Origin: Gigaspora rosea
Taxonomy: Eukaryota; Glomeromycota; Glomeromycetes; Diversisporales; Gigasporaceae
Reading direction: 5' to 3'
Assembly: GCA_003550325.1 (NCBI GenBank)
Contig: QKWP01001954.1
Location: forward strand, 29,895 to 93,894
Length of the DNA stretch: 64,000 bases
Shown one piece after another: positions 11,943 to 22,685 of the stretch; positions within the stretch are counted from its first letter, which is position 1; each line of letters opens with the position of its first letter. The notes under the pieces are model-generated. The model made no database searches and had not been told where the DNA came from. It worked only from the letters and a program-made list of their open reading frames with translations. Position numbers and translations under genes: made by a program.

Positions 11943-14404
11943 ATGGGAAAAAAAGAAAAGCAACTTCCCAAGGCTGAAAGCAGCAAGATGGCGAAGAAAA
12001 GAGCACGCAAACATAAGAAGCAAAAATGTAAGATTTCGATAAGCCGATATAGTAATTTATTAATAATCAATTAATTATTAACTTTATATTTTTAGTAGAC
12101 GCAAAGGTGATCGCTGCAGCGATTGCGGGAGCAATCGCCGCTGTTCAAGGCAAGGGGAAGAGGAAGCAAATAGAACCTGAACCACCAGAAAGCTCTAGTT
12201 CTAGTAGTGCAGGCACTACTAGTAGTAATGATGAGAGAGGAAGATCAAGGAGAGGAAGTATCAGTAGCAGAAGCAGTAGTCGTTCCAGCAGCAGCAGCAG
12301 CAGTAGCAGTAGCAGCAGCAGCAGCAGTAGCAGTAGTAGCAGTTCTGAGAGTAATCGTCCTCCGAGACCACTAACAAGAGAGCAATCGTCCCATCTTCGG
12401 GTAAATATATTATTGCCTTCTCATGTCTTTTATGAATAGATTTACTTTATATTTTTAATTTTTATTTTATATTATTTTTTTTGCAGGCCGAAATTAAAAT
12501 CTTGATAGAAGGCGGAAAGCTATCGGCCCAAAAACCGGATCCTAACAAAAATTGGTCTTCGCAAACAAAGAATATCCGGAACAATTTAATCCCATCAATA
12601 ATAAAAAATTTGCCCGGATACAAACAACATTCGGGTGCTATCGAAACTATATTGAAATCATATCACAAGACGCAGAGGCGTACTTCAGCAATAAACTCGG
12701 ATCCAGCCCTAAAAGCATACAATCGTGCACGCATTGGGAAAAACAGTAAAGTGAACGAGGTAATAACAATTTTTTTTCTTTGTTTCATATAAATTTTTTA
12801 ATTTATCATTTTTATTCATTTTTATAAAATAATTTAGAAAAGAAGAAGGAGATGTAAGGCATTATCATTCTTGATGAGTGTTGGAAATAAGGGTATTGGT
12901 CTGTACCCACGGGAAGATTTGGAGCAGTTTACGACAAGTTAAGGCAGAAACACTTATCATTCTGCGGAAGAATGGGCGACAGATGAGGAAGCGACTGAAA
13001 GGGACAGGAGAAGGACCCAGTCAATTCTATAGTAGGTGGTAGGGTAAAAAGTGGGTAGATTTTGGAACAAATTCACCTTAATTCTGGTCAAAATTAAAAT
13101 TAATTTTTAATTTTGACCAGAATTAAGACAAGTTTGGCCCAAAAAATCTACCCACTTTTTACCCCCACCTCCATTATAATTGTCCGGGGTCCTACAGGAG
13201 GGATGAACAAAAAATAAAAAAATTAATATGCGTGGAAAAATGGTGGCGTGAACCTCATGTAAGTCAAATATATTATAGTAATGCTAAGTTACAATTAAAT
13301 TAATAATGTATCGTCCTAATACACCTAATACGTATTATATAGTTGAAATAGCTATTTTATAAAAGGATCGATCTGGTTGTGAAACAGCTGTAGTCTAAGA
13401 ACAATAGAATGATTCCATGCCATTATGGTAAGAAGATTGATAGGAAAGATGTACCACCACCGGATTGTCCAAGTTGGGCATTATCCGCCGAAGCCCGAGA
13501 ACTATATAATATCCCGGATCCTGACTTTGATCCTGAACTATTAAGTAGGCAAGAAGATTCATGAAAAAAAAAGAAAAAGAAAGGTGGGGATAGGCACAAG
13601 AAACGAAAGAGAAGTCATACGGCTGAGACAGAACCTGAAGAACGAGCAAGTGAAACAGGTGTAAAAAGAAGAAGAGTGGATGATGATGATAAAGTTGTAT
13701 TATATAAAAGAAGAAAACCTAGAAGATCAGCAGCATCCTCAAAAGCACCAACACCAAAATCAGCAACATCCAGATCAGTAACACACTCAAAAGCACCAAC
13801 ACCCACATTATCAAAACCGGAAACACCCACATCATCAAAACTGCCAACACCCACATCATCAAAACCAGAAACACCCACATCTTCAAAACCGGAAACACCC
13901 ACATTATCAAAAACACCTATAACATCAGAAAAAACACCTAAAACATCAGAAACAACAACAGCTACAAATGAACTATTATCATCAACAGAAGCAATAACAG
14001 CAGCAGAAGCCTTAATATCAAAAATACCATCAACATCATCAACATCAGCAGCCTCCTCAACATCAACACCGGTACCACTAGCAAAAATAACATTACAATT
14101 CGCCCGAGACTCTGCAAAAAAACCAAGTAAACTGCCGTCAGAAAATGATGCGTTAGTATTTAGAGATGAAGGAGTTGAAGCTGAGGATGGAGGTGACTAT
14201 GGAGGTGAGGATGGAGGTGAGGATGGAGGTGAGGACGAAAATGAAAGTGAAGGTGAAAGTGTGATTAGTGCAGAAGCTAGTGAAAAAGTGGAAAAAGGAA
14301 AATGAAAACTGGAAGATTATGAGGACAATGAAGGTGAAGATTGGGTTGAAGTAAAAAAAGGAAAAAAGGGTCGCAAAAAAAGAAAGATGATAAAAAGAAA
14401 GTGA
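11943..14404 (+). pseudogene. CACTA accessory gene: Ser-rich, multi-exon protein of unknown family
   Basis: Exons joined by clean GT-AG introns: 11943-12027, 12096-12400, 12487-12759, 12838 on, then 13400 on. The phases agree at the first three junctions. The start is basic (MGKKEKQLPK, KKRARKHKKQK), followed by VIAAAIAGAIAAVQGKGKRK, a run of about 25 Ser, a conserved-looking globular part (exon 3, KNWSSQTKNIRNNL; exon 4, VGNKGIGLYPREDLEQF), then CHYGKKIDRKDVPPPDCPSW, basic KR-rich stretches, about eight SKPETPT-type repeats and an acidic Gly/Glu tail. A small element (13012-13192) sits in exon 4. Other breaks are a TAA at 12940 and TGA codons at 13562 and 14303. By position it is the second gene of the element, as TnpA is in plant CACTA elements, but I see no sequence likeness to TnpA and do not assign a function. 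Confidence 0.75.
13012..13192. mobile_element. Small near-palindromic element, AGGACCC ends, in exon 4 of the accessory gene
   Basis: It starts AGGACCCAGTC and ends with the reverse complement of AGGACCCCGGAC. The flanks are ACAGGAGA (13004-13011) and ACAGGAGG (13193-13200), an 8-bp target duplication with one mismatch. Internally the two halves fold back almost completely (GTAAAAAGTGGGTAGATTTT against its complement, centre near 13105). Reading across the duplication, the host frame resumes with RDRR then DEQKIKKLICVEKWWREPH, which confirms it as an insertion. Confidence 0.88.
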
Positions 14405-14973
14405 AAAGATCGAAAAGAAGGTGATAAATTAGATTTTTGTTAGATTTATCTGTTATTGTGTTTTTTAATTTTAAAATAGCATTTTATCGGAATATAATAA
14501 AATTTAATATATAATTAGTAAAATAATATAAATATCAGCCAATCGGCCAATGTGTATATAAATATAATCAGTAAACAGTTAAATAGCAAAATTATTGTAC
14601 AAATATCATCAACTATCGCCTTCGGTGATAGCAGACCGATAGACTATAGACTCAAATATTCGGTTTAAACCTAAAACCTATCGGTCTGCTATCGCCAAAG
14701 GCGATATTTTATTAATAATAAAAAGATAATATATAATATCGGTAAAATATACTTCAAATTTTAGGAACTGATTACTATGAATTTTATAATTATATAACTA
14801 ATCATATTAAAAATCGCTAATTATCAGCCAAATATTATTCAATATCGGCCAAATATTATTCAATATTGGCCAAATTTTTTTAATATCAGCCAAATATTAT
14901 TCAAATATTAGTCAAATATTATTCTAAAGAATAAAGAAGATATGTTAAAGACTAAATAATATTAAAAAATATA
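14405..14973. repeat. Right subterminal region with GGCCGATATT motifs and a hairpin
   Basis: Between 14815 and 14930 a unit of about 25-28 bp, TCAATATCGGCCAAATATTA with variants, is repeated four to five times; its complement contains GGCCGATATT, the motif of the left end. At 14618-14708 is an inverted repeat whose arms carry GATAGCAGACCGATAG and CTATCGGTCTGCTATC around a 40-bp loop. Confidence 0.8.
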
Positions 14974-15230
14974 CCGTAAAGTCCCGAATATAAGCAACCC
15001 CCTAAGCCACCCATTTTAGCCAAATTTTTTCAAAGGGTTGCTTAAATTCGGGACTTTAAAATATTCAATTTTATTGGTCAATATACCTTATATATAAATG
15101 TCCAATAAAGTTTATAATAAATTTTATATATGTTTAGCAGGGGTTGCTTATTTTATTTTCTTAGTATTTTGATCTCAAAATGAGGGGGGTTGCTTATTTT
15201 GGCGGGTTGCTTATATTCGGGACTTTACGG
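14974..15230. mobile_element. Small Tc1/mariner-like element with TA duplication
   Basis: It begins CCGTAAAGTCCCGAATATAA and ends with the reverse complement of the same sequence. TA flanks both ends (14972-14973 and 15231-15232). 257 bp, no coding capacity. The motif GGGTTGCTTA recurs inside. It is nested in the right arm of the CACTA element. Confidence 0.85.
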
Positions 15231-15561
15231 TAACCAATATATTAGTACAATATCATATAAATTATGAAAAAAATTTGTAAAATAGCCAATACAATATCTT
15301 CTTATGATTTATCTAATCGTGAATTTATCACCAAAATATCAATCTAAATATCTGCTTTGTATCTTCTTTATAATTTCACTAATCTTCATATGGATATATG
15401 AGCATTTTTTACCGACTTATAACCGATATGCAACGAATTTTCTTAAATTAGCAGCCCATCGGCCTATTTTGATCCCCTATCAATCTGCATCATATCAGCC
15501 TGCAATCTTCATAGGTGATTTTTAGATGATATTAGGGTAATATTTTTGATTTCGACCAGTG
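15231..15561. other. Right end of the CACTA element
   Basis: Non-coding; isolated CCGATATG and ATCGGCC motifs occur near 15432 and 15459. The plus-strand open frame at 15304-15525 has no protein-like features and overlaps the subterminal motifs, so it is not called. Confidence 0.55.
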
Positions 15562-15680
15562 TTACAATATTGTATTTATGGAGGGTTGCATTTAAAGAAA
15601 GCCAATTAAAAACATTATATATTGTAACTAAGATTTTAAATGAAATTTTTAAAAAAGTAACTTAATCATTTTGTGTAATA
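15562..15680 (+). mobile_element. Right part of the split pogo-like element and start of its duplicate
   Basis: 15562-15608 continues the element broken at 3748: the joined order matches 15721-15768 of the intact copy (GGGTTGCATTTAAAGAAAGC shared). 15609-15680 repeats 3636-3707. Together they show a tandem duplication of about 160 bp that predates the CACTA insertion or arose with it. Confidence 0.75.
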
Positions 15681-16008
15681 CAATCAAACCTTTATAAATG
15701 CAACATGTACAGACAAGTTTATAATACTGCATTTAGGTGAGGGTTGCATTTAAAGAAAGCCAATTAAATTGCAGCTTTAAAAATTTGATTATTAATGTAT
15801 AACTTCTACTAAAAACTGTATAACCTATTTTAAATGCTAAAATTTGATTAGCTATGTGCATTTTGATATAAAAAATTATTTAAGAAAATATACATTTACA
15901 GAATATAGAACATGCATTTAGCACTAATAGCATTTTAGGGTCAAGAAAAAAATATGCATTTAGAGAAATATTGCATTTATAGAGGTTGCATTTATAGAGG
16001 TTTAACTG
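15681..16008. mobile_element. Pogo-like small element (TA duplication)
   Basis: Flanked by TA at 15679-15680 and 16009-16010. Left end CAATCAAACCTTTATAAATG, right end the reverse complement of CAGTTAAACCTCTATAAATG, an end type common in Tigger/pogo elements. 328 bp with no open frame. The phrase GTTGCATTTATAGAGG is repeated at the right end. Confidence 0.85.
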
Positions 16009-16149
16009 TATTCAAAAATTATATAGTAAAATTTTAAATGTGACAAATTGGATAACTAATATATAGCAAGCAAATTAATTATATATAAATTTATTATTTA
16101 ATACCAAAATAATCTAACAATATTTTATATTTTGTTTCAGGCTTTTAAT

Positions 16150-16628
16150 AGGACCCCGAAGAACTTTGATACAACTCAGATCTGAGTTTGTATAATTTTA
16201 GCAGTATTTTAGCCAAATAGATATATAAAATAAAGCAAAATTTGAAAATTTACTACATAAAAATGCAATGTTTAATGAATTTCTATACAAAATTTCCTTT
16301 TTTAAGGAACGTTTAAAGCATTGTGCATCATATGTTTTTGACTATTTAGTTAAAATTAGGGTAAGGGTTAGTTTGGGGTTAAGGTTAGAGCATGTTTTAT
16401 AGGTAAAATCACCTTCCTGATATTTTTTATTAGTGCACCAATATAGGGTTAGGCATTAGTTTTCTTGTATTCTTTGTTTTTTCGCTTTTCTTCTTTTTTT
16501 CTTCGTCGGGCGATCTGTGTCGATCAAAACAAACAATTTGATTGGCTTTATATCATGTGATACACAACGCTTTAAATGACCCCCTTTTTTAAAATCATCT
16601 AAGTTGTATCAGAGTTCTTCGGGGCCCT
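16150..16628. mobile_element. AGGACCCCG-ended element, 479 bp
   Basis: Left end AGGACCCCGAAGAACTTTGA, right end the reverse complement of AGGGCCCCGAAGAACTCTGA. The terminal repeat extends about 36 bp with few mismatches. The flanks are CTTTTAAT (16142-16149) and CTCTTAAT (16629-16636), an 8-bp duplication with one change. No coding capacity. It shares its terminus and an inner CAGATCTGA phrase with 62504-63644. Confidence 0.88.
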
Positions 16629-17313
16629 CTCTTAATTTACTTTTTTCAAATTTTGGTAAGCAAATTTCTAAATACAAACTTATAGTTGTCTATATAATAA
16701 ATTAAATTAACTACAGTATATACTATTAATTGTTAACTATCAACTAGATAAAGAACAGTATACTGTATTGACAAATTTTATTTGAACTATTTAAAATTGA
16801 ATAAATTTTGATTACTTTAATAGGTTTAGATTACAAAATAAATTAATTTAAACTTTTATTTTTATATAATTTATATTTTACAAAAAAGCCAAATTATTTA
16901 TATAAAAATATGAGCAAAATCTCAAGCCAAAAAAGAAAAATACTTGCTTGTGTACAAAATTGTGAGTATAGTTTCATTAATATAAATACCAACAGTAAAC
17001 CTTATCTTAAATTTATTTTTGATAATTTTAAATTAATTCTTTTTTAATATAAGCACTAAAATTTAAATTATATATAATTTTAAATTAATATAAATTTTTA
17101 AAAAATAAAGATATTAAAAAATTTTGTATAAATTTGATAGATTAAATAAAAAACTATAAAATTACAAAAACTTTTTATTAGTTTTTTTTTAAAAAATTTT
17201 AAGTTTAAAAATTTTTGATACTGTAGTTAAAAAATTTATGACTTTTTATATTATCGACTACAATTATTAATTAATATAATTTTTCATATTGAGAATCTAG
17301 GATAGCATGTTAC

Positions 17314-17404
17314 AATGTCCAATTTGGTTCAATTTTTTTTGGACATATGTCCAATTGAAAATGGACATATGTCCAAAAAAAAAAAAATGAAATCAATTGG
17401 ACAT
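17314..17404. repeat. Foldback with GGACATATGTCC motifs
   Basis: An inverted repeat from ATGTCCAATTTGG to CAATTGGACAT. The palindrome TTGGACATATGTCCAA occurs in or near each arm, so the sequence can pair at two scales. No target duplication is evident. Confidence 0.7.
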
Positions 17405-20289
17405 AGTGACGTGCCATCTCTGTTGAGAAATATCTGTATTTTATATTTTAATTAAAAAATATATATTAAAATTTATTTTTTTTTTTTTATATATCCTATC
17501 ACAGGGTAAAATGCATAACTATAGTATATAATTCGAGATATTTCTTTATAACTATTCTTATATGTCTTTTTTTTCTCGCATATAAAGTATTATAACAACT
17601 ACATCCTAAATTCCTAAAATAGTTTTTTTTTTTTAAAGTATGGTCTAAAGAAGCTTTGTATCATGCTTTCATAGTATTTTTTCAAGGCTTTGCTTAAAAT
17701 TTACTCGTTACTACTGTACATGTTCAACTTCGCGATTGTTTACTTATGTCATTAATTACTATTCAGCTGACAAGCCTTAAGTGATATTTCACAGCTTCTT
17801 TTTTGACTCTTCTAATCGTAGTATTTATGACATTTTAATACAGAAATGACATTTTAGACCGTGATGTTACGTTACTCCCTAAATCACTCACGCATATGAT
17901 ATAAAGCACATCTACATTAAACCGAATATTATTAACATATAGAAAAAAAAACTTTATATAACTTTATAGGCACAATTTCAAGAAAAGTCATTATAACCCT
18001 GATGATGTAATTATAGAAAAGTTAGGCTATACTGTATATTCATCATATTCATTATGATCTTTATACTGTATAATTAAATTCTATAAACATAGTAAATTTC
18101 ATTCTTAAATTATACAAGACACTTAAAAATTTGATACATTCTAAAAAAAAAAAAAAATTCTTCGGTAAAGTCCACGATCAGTGATGTAATACTAATATAA
18201 TTTAGAAAAAGACACTTTAACTTTTTTAATTTTATTTTAAGAAATGATTAAAATTCCTTATCGTTATTAAGTTATTAACTATCGCCAAACCGGACCGGAT
18301 AAAAATTGAAGATACAGTACAATCACGTACGTAAGTACAGTACTTCTACACACAAGATAAAGTTATCCAGTTGCAAAATTGGCGTTAAATAATGAATAAT
18401 CATATATCCGTTTTATTTGTTTACAATTTACAATAATTTGGATTAAAATTAAAACTTATAGATTAATAGGCATAATTCATGGACCTTAAACTAATCTATA
18501 AAAAGCGAGTATATAAGATTGTATGAATAATAATAATATATATATATATTTTTAAAATCAAAGGCATCTATTTCAATCCTCGCTTTTATACAGTATTTTT
18601 AACAAAGTAATATCAAATTAATGCCGTATATAGTATGTATACATTCGTTGAATCACGTATGTACTAGTTAAATTTGTTAATTTAGAAAAATTGGCGTTAA
18701 GAAAATAAATCTCCAAGAATTTTATTACGAATGTCATGTCATAGATGATGGAAGAAAATTGTAATCTATTGTAATCTTTTCTATTTTTTAATTAGAACTT
18801 TTTGATAATCTAAACAATAATAAGAACGATAAATTAATTTGGTTTAAATAATATAAAAGATTTTAACAAGTTTTTTTTTAGTTAATTTAAATAAAATTAT
18901 TAAATTTGTTTAAGGAATAGATTTGTTTTTAAAGGAGAAATTTTAGAAAGCCCCCAAGTAATTTTATTAAACAAATAGAAAATTATTTATCCAAAAATGT
19001 TGAATTCTATTAGCCCAATGAATTCAAGTAAAACATGTATATCTAATACGAAATACGGATAAATAACATTCCATACGAAATATTTGCCGTAACATTTTTT
19101 TACAGATTAACAAATCCGTGGCGTACCTAACGTTTAACACACGAACTTTGAATAAGTTTAGATTAGAAAATAGGGACGGATGTAACTTTCAAAATTTGAA
19201 TGCCAAGTTTCATCAATTTCTAATTAAGGTTTTATTGAAAGTAATACATGTACTGTACATACGTACGTACTGTACGTACTGTACGTGCGTACTTATGTAC
19301 GTACATACGTAGATCTGATATTCCGTAAATCTCGCGGAATTCGTCCGAAAAAAAAAAAAGAAATTGGAATTTATTTGGCGTAGTTTACTAAATTTACAAT
19401 TATTTAAATTATTTATATATTTTAAACTATAAGTTATATAAAAAAGGTACGAATTGTATGGTACGTACTACACGTACAGTACATACGTACGTAACGTACG
19501 TACGTACTGTAAGAGTACTGTAAGTGTGTGAAAAGTGATCCAAGCACCCCAAGCAATGTCAAAAGATACAATACATCATAATGCATAAGTTTAATGTTTG
19601 TAATATAATTATACATACTTTATAAACTAGTTTTTTTTTAAAAGAATGTGGTAATTCTGTAAAAAAAGTTATCGCGTGGTTTTATCTTTGGCTAAATTGA
19701 AATACGCGAGAAATTTTACCCTATCGTTATCGTTGACAATATAATGTTTCATAAAATTAAAAGTGTTTCATACAATTAAAAGACTTTTTAAATATTATTA
19801 GTATGAAATAGATGGTGAATAAATGAGAAAATCTTGTAAAAAAAAAAAAAAAATATATATATATATGTATATATATATGAAGTTAAAAAGTGTTAAGTTA
19901 AAAAGAGGTGTTAAGTTAAAAATTAAAAAGTTAATAATAAAATTAAGATAAAAATTATTAACAATAAATAAATTAATACATACGTTTATTTAGAATTTAA
20001 GAAATTTACGCGCCGTAAAAACTAATTCAATTCAAAGATTGTTTCGCACGTACAAGATAACTTAATTCTATTTAGTACAAATAATTGTGTTACGATACTA
20101 ACTTTCAAAATCTTAACCAAATTTTTTGTACCAATAATATTAAAATCATATTGAAATAAATGATTGGTTCTTTAACTGTGAGCTGATTTTACCCCCTTCA
20201 AATGGCAAAGATATGCATCTTTATTTACGAATAGGTCGGAATTTTCATATTCGGAATAGTTTAATACCGTATAAAAAAAAAATGAATTC

Positions 20290-20360
20290 CTAACAGTTAA
20301 CAGTTAACAGTTAACAGTTAACAGTTAACAGTTAATAGTTAATAGTTAATAGTTAATAAT
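20290..20360 (+). repeat. Tandem 7-bp array TAACAGT/TAATAGT
   Basis: About nine to ten units of TAACAGT that change to TAATAGT in the last third. A simple-sequence array with no coding meaning. Confidence 0.85.
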
Positions 20361-22685
20361 TAATGCTGTAATTTTAACAGTTAAAAGAACTACAACAAAA
20401 CTCCGCACGTACGTACGTACGTACGTACATACAGTAATTACATAACAGATAACAGATAACAAAACTAGTGTATATATAATTTTGTAATTAAATATTTTTT
20501 AATTAAAAAAAAAAAATATACAGTACAGTAGTAAAGATTTTTTTTCGAGTTTCAGGATTTACATTTACATTCACCACGCACGCGTCATTAATCGAATCAT
20601 TTAATTCAAATTTAAATTAGCACATCTTTAACACAAATAAAGGTTACAAAGAAAATGAACAAAGAATTTTACAGGATGGTGTCACAAAGAATTACACGCG
20701 CATATCTTGAATTCCTTGGATTTTGAATCAATTTTTTAAAAAAAAAGTGTGACAAACTAAGTTACTTTTTAGTAGATCTTGTAAACAAAAAGTTTTTCTT
20801 TTTCATTTTAAACAGTACGAAAGATTAAGAATAATTGAAACATTGGAGAAAAAGAAAGAAAGAAGGAAGGAAGGTAAATCATGATTGAATATGTCGAATG
20901 TAAACAAGTTTGAAGTGAGTACAAAAAAAAAAAAGCAAAAAATTCTGATTGGATATGTGTATTGTACGATATTGTACTATCTTGTACAATCTTGTACAAT
21001 CTTGTACTATATTAATATATATATAACATAATATAACACATATAAGGCTTTAAGAAAAAGGTCGCATGATCAAACATTCCTGAACTCTATAATTTAATTT
21101 AAAACAAACGTGGTGATATGTGCATAAGGGATCTGCATATAGAACAAAAAAAAGAACAATGACTCCTGAAACAAAATCAAACACAAATGTACAAAGTACC
21201 AAAGATTCTTTAATGTTTGTTTAAAAATGGTACGTTTCTCGAAACCCTTATATCGGTAACGCAACAGGAATTTCCTTTGTTTATCTTTGTTCTAAAAATT
21301 TAAATTAAAAAAAAATGTTCATTTTTTTAATATGGAATTTTTTCGATATGGCATAAGAGTTTCAAAAAAAAATTTTTACGTATTAAAAAAAATTTGTTAA
21401 ACATGAATTTTTTTTCTTTTCGAAATTGAATCTATTGCATGAATGAAAAAAAAATGCGCCAGATAAATGCTGTAATGTACGTGTAGCGCAGTTTTTTTAT
21501 TTTTTTTTCTAGAAATCAAAGATGGTAAAAATTCGGGTATTACCGGTAGATTAATTAACCATATCTTTTAACTAATTAATACAAAAATTTTTTTGACAGA
21601 TTTTTTTTTGTACCTATTTTTGGATATCTGGAACAAAGAAAAAAAAAATACTGGTGCTGCATATAACTCGGCCGTTATCCTGTTTATATCTTGTTTGAAC
21701 CTTGTTAGTACAAGTAACATATATGAAAATTTTCAAACAATATCAATTTATTATCGTATATTCATATACTATATATTTAGAAAATCTGATCTAAGCCTCC
21801 GGGTTACGTCATAATATTTCATTTAACGTTATTGTTATTTTTATAACCAACAATTATTTTATTATTAAAAAGTATATCAGATATTAGATTAAAATGTATT
21901 AACAAAATCAAGTTAGTTCTATATAAAAAAAAAATTACTTTATTTTATAGTCGCGTTTTATACAGTATGATCTGTGTATTGCAGTATTGTATGATCTATG
22001 ATCAACCATATCGTATTCTCGCGTTATAAAGTTAAAAATGACAAAGAAATTATATTATTACGATGATTATTATTATTGTTATTATTAAAATTTTTTTTTA
22101 TTTTTTTATTATTNAAAAAAAAAAAACTCCCAATTTTTTTTTTTTCTAGTTAAAGTGGTGAAAGAAAATAAAATAGATATATACAGAATTCAATGAAATA
22201 TCTATTCATTCATGAATAAATAAATAATGTTCAACGTCATAATAAAAATCAATGTTTTATAACAAAATGTAATAGAGCAAGAATGTTTAAAAAAGAGAAT
22301 GTTAAAAAAAGAGAATGTTTTTTTTGTTTAAAGAAAATGTGTAAATGTAAATGTTCCTTTCAATAATCAATATCAATATCAACATCAATATCAAAGAAAA
22401 AGTAATACTAAAAAAAAAAAAAAAGATAATAATGATAATAATTAATGAAAATAAATGAAAATAATAAAAATAAAAATGAAATGTAAAAATGAAATAAAAA
22501 TTGAAATTGAACGTATGCTGTTTTTTTTATAAACATGAAAAAGGTTTTAGGTGAATGACTATTTATTATTATATACAAAAGATGAAAGAACCTAATATCT
22601 AAAAAAAAAAAATTCTCAATCAACCCGACTAATATACTAATATAATTTTTTTTACTAACTTGACTCAATTGATCAATTGATTTAA

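Larger units (their letters stand above)
3749..15561. mobile_element. CACTA-like (EnSpm) DNA transposon, about 11.8 kb
   Basis: Both ends carry the 13-bp inverted repeat CACTGGTCGAAAT (3749-3761 and reverse complement 15549-15561) and both are flanked by TTA (3746-3748 and 15562-15564), the 3-bp target duplication of CACTA elements. The motif GGCCGATATT recurs near both ends in mirrored orientation, as expected for subterminal repeats. Inside are a Tnp2-family transposase on the minus strand, a multi-exon accessory gene on the plus strand, and a 4-kb central block of tandem repeats between them. Later insertions lie at 13012-13192 and 14974-15230. Both genes carry stops or frameshifts, so this copy cannot be autonomous, although its ends look complete. 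Assignment to the superfamily is strong; the host lineage is inferred. Confidence 0.93.
16629..22685. other. Long intergenic region downstream of the bZIP gene
   Basis: No gene supported over 6 kb. It holds a small foldback (17314-17404), alternating GTAC tracts (18310-18350, 19240-19310, 19450-19515, 20400-20430), a 7-bp tandem array (20290-20360), many homopolymers and a single unresolved base at 22114. Short open frames here have no protein-like composition. The stretch next to the gene (about 22400-22685) is presumably its 3' untranslated region. Confidence 0.6.

Noticed and set aside
13615-13916. Minus-strand frames opposite the accessory gene
   Set aside because: Shadows of the SKPETPT repeat on the plus strand.
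15304-15525. 73-codon plus-strand frame, hydrophobic
   Set aside because: Lies in the CACTA subterminal region and overlaps its motifs; composition is that of AT-rich chance frames.
19240-19515. GTACGTAC tracts as possible operator sites
   Set aside because: They occur as variable-length simple-sequence tracts in many intergenic places; no fixed relation to a gene.
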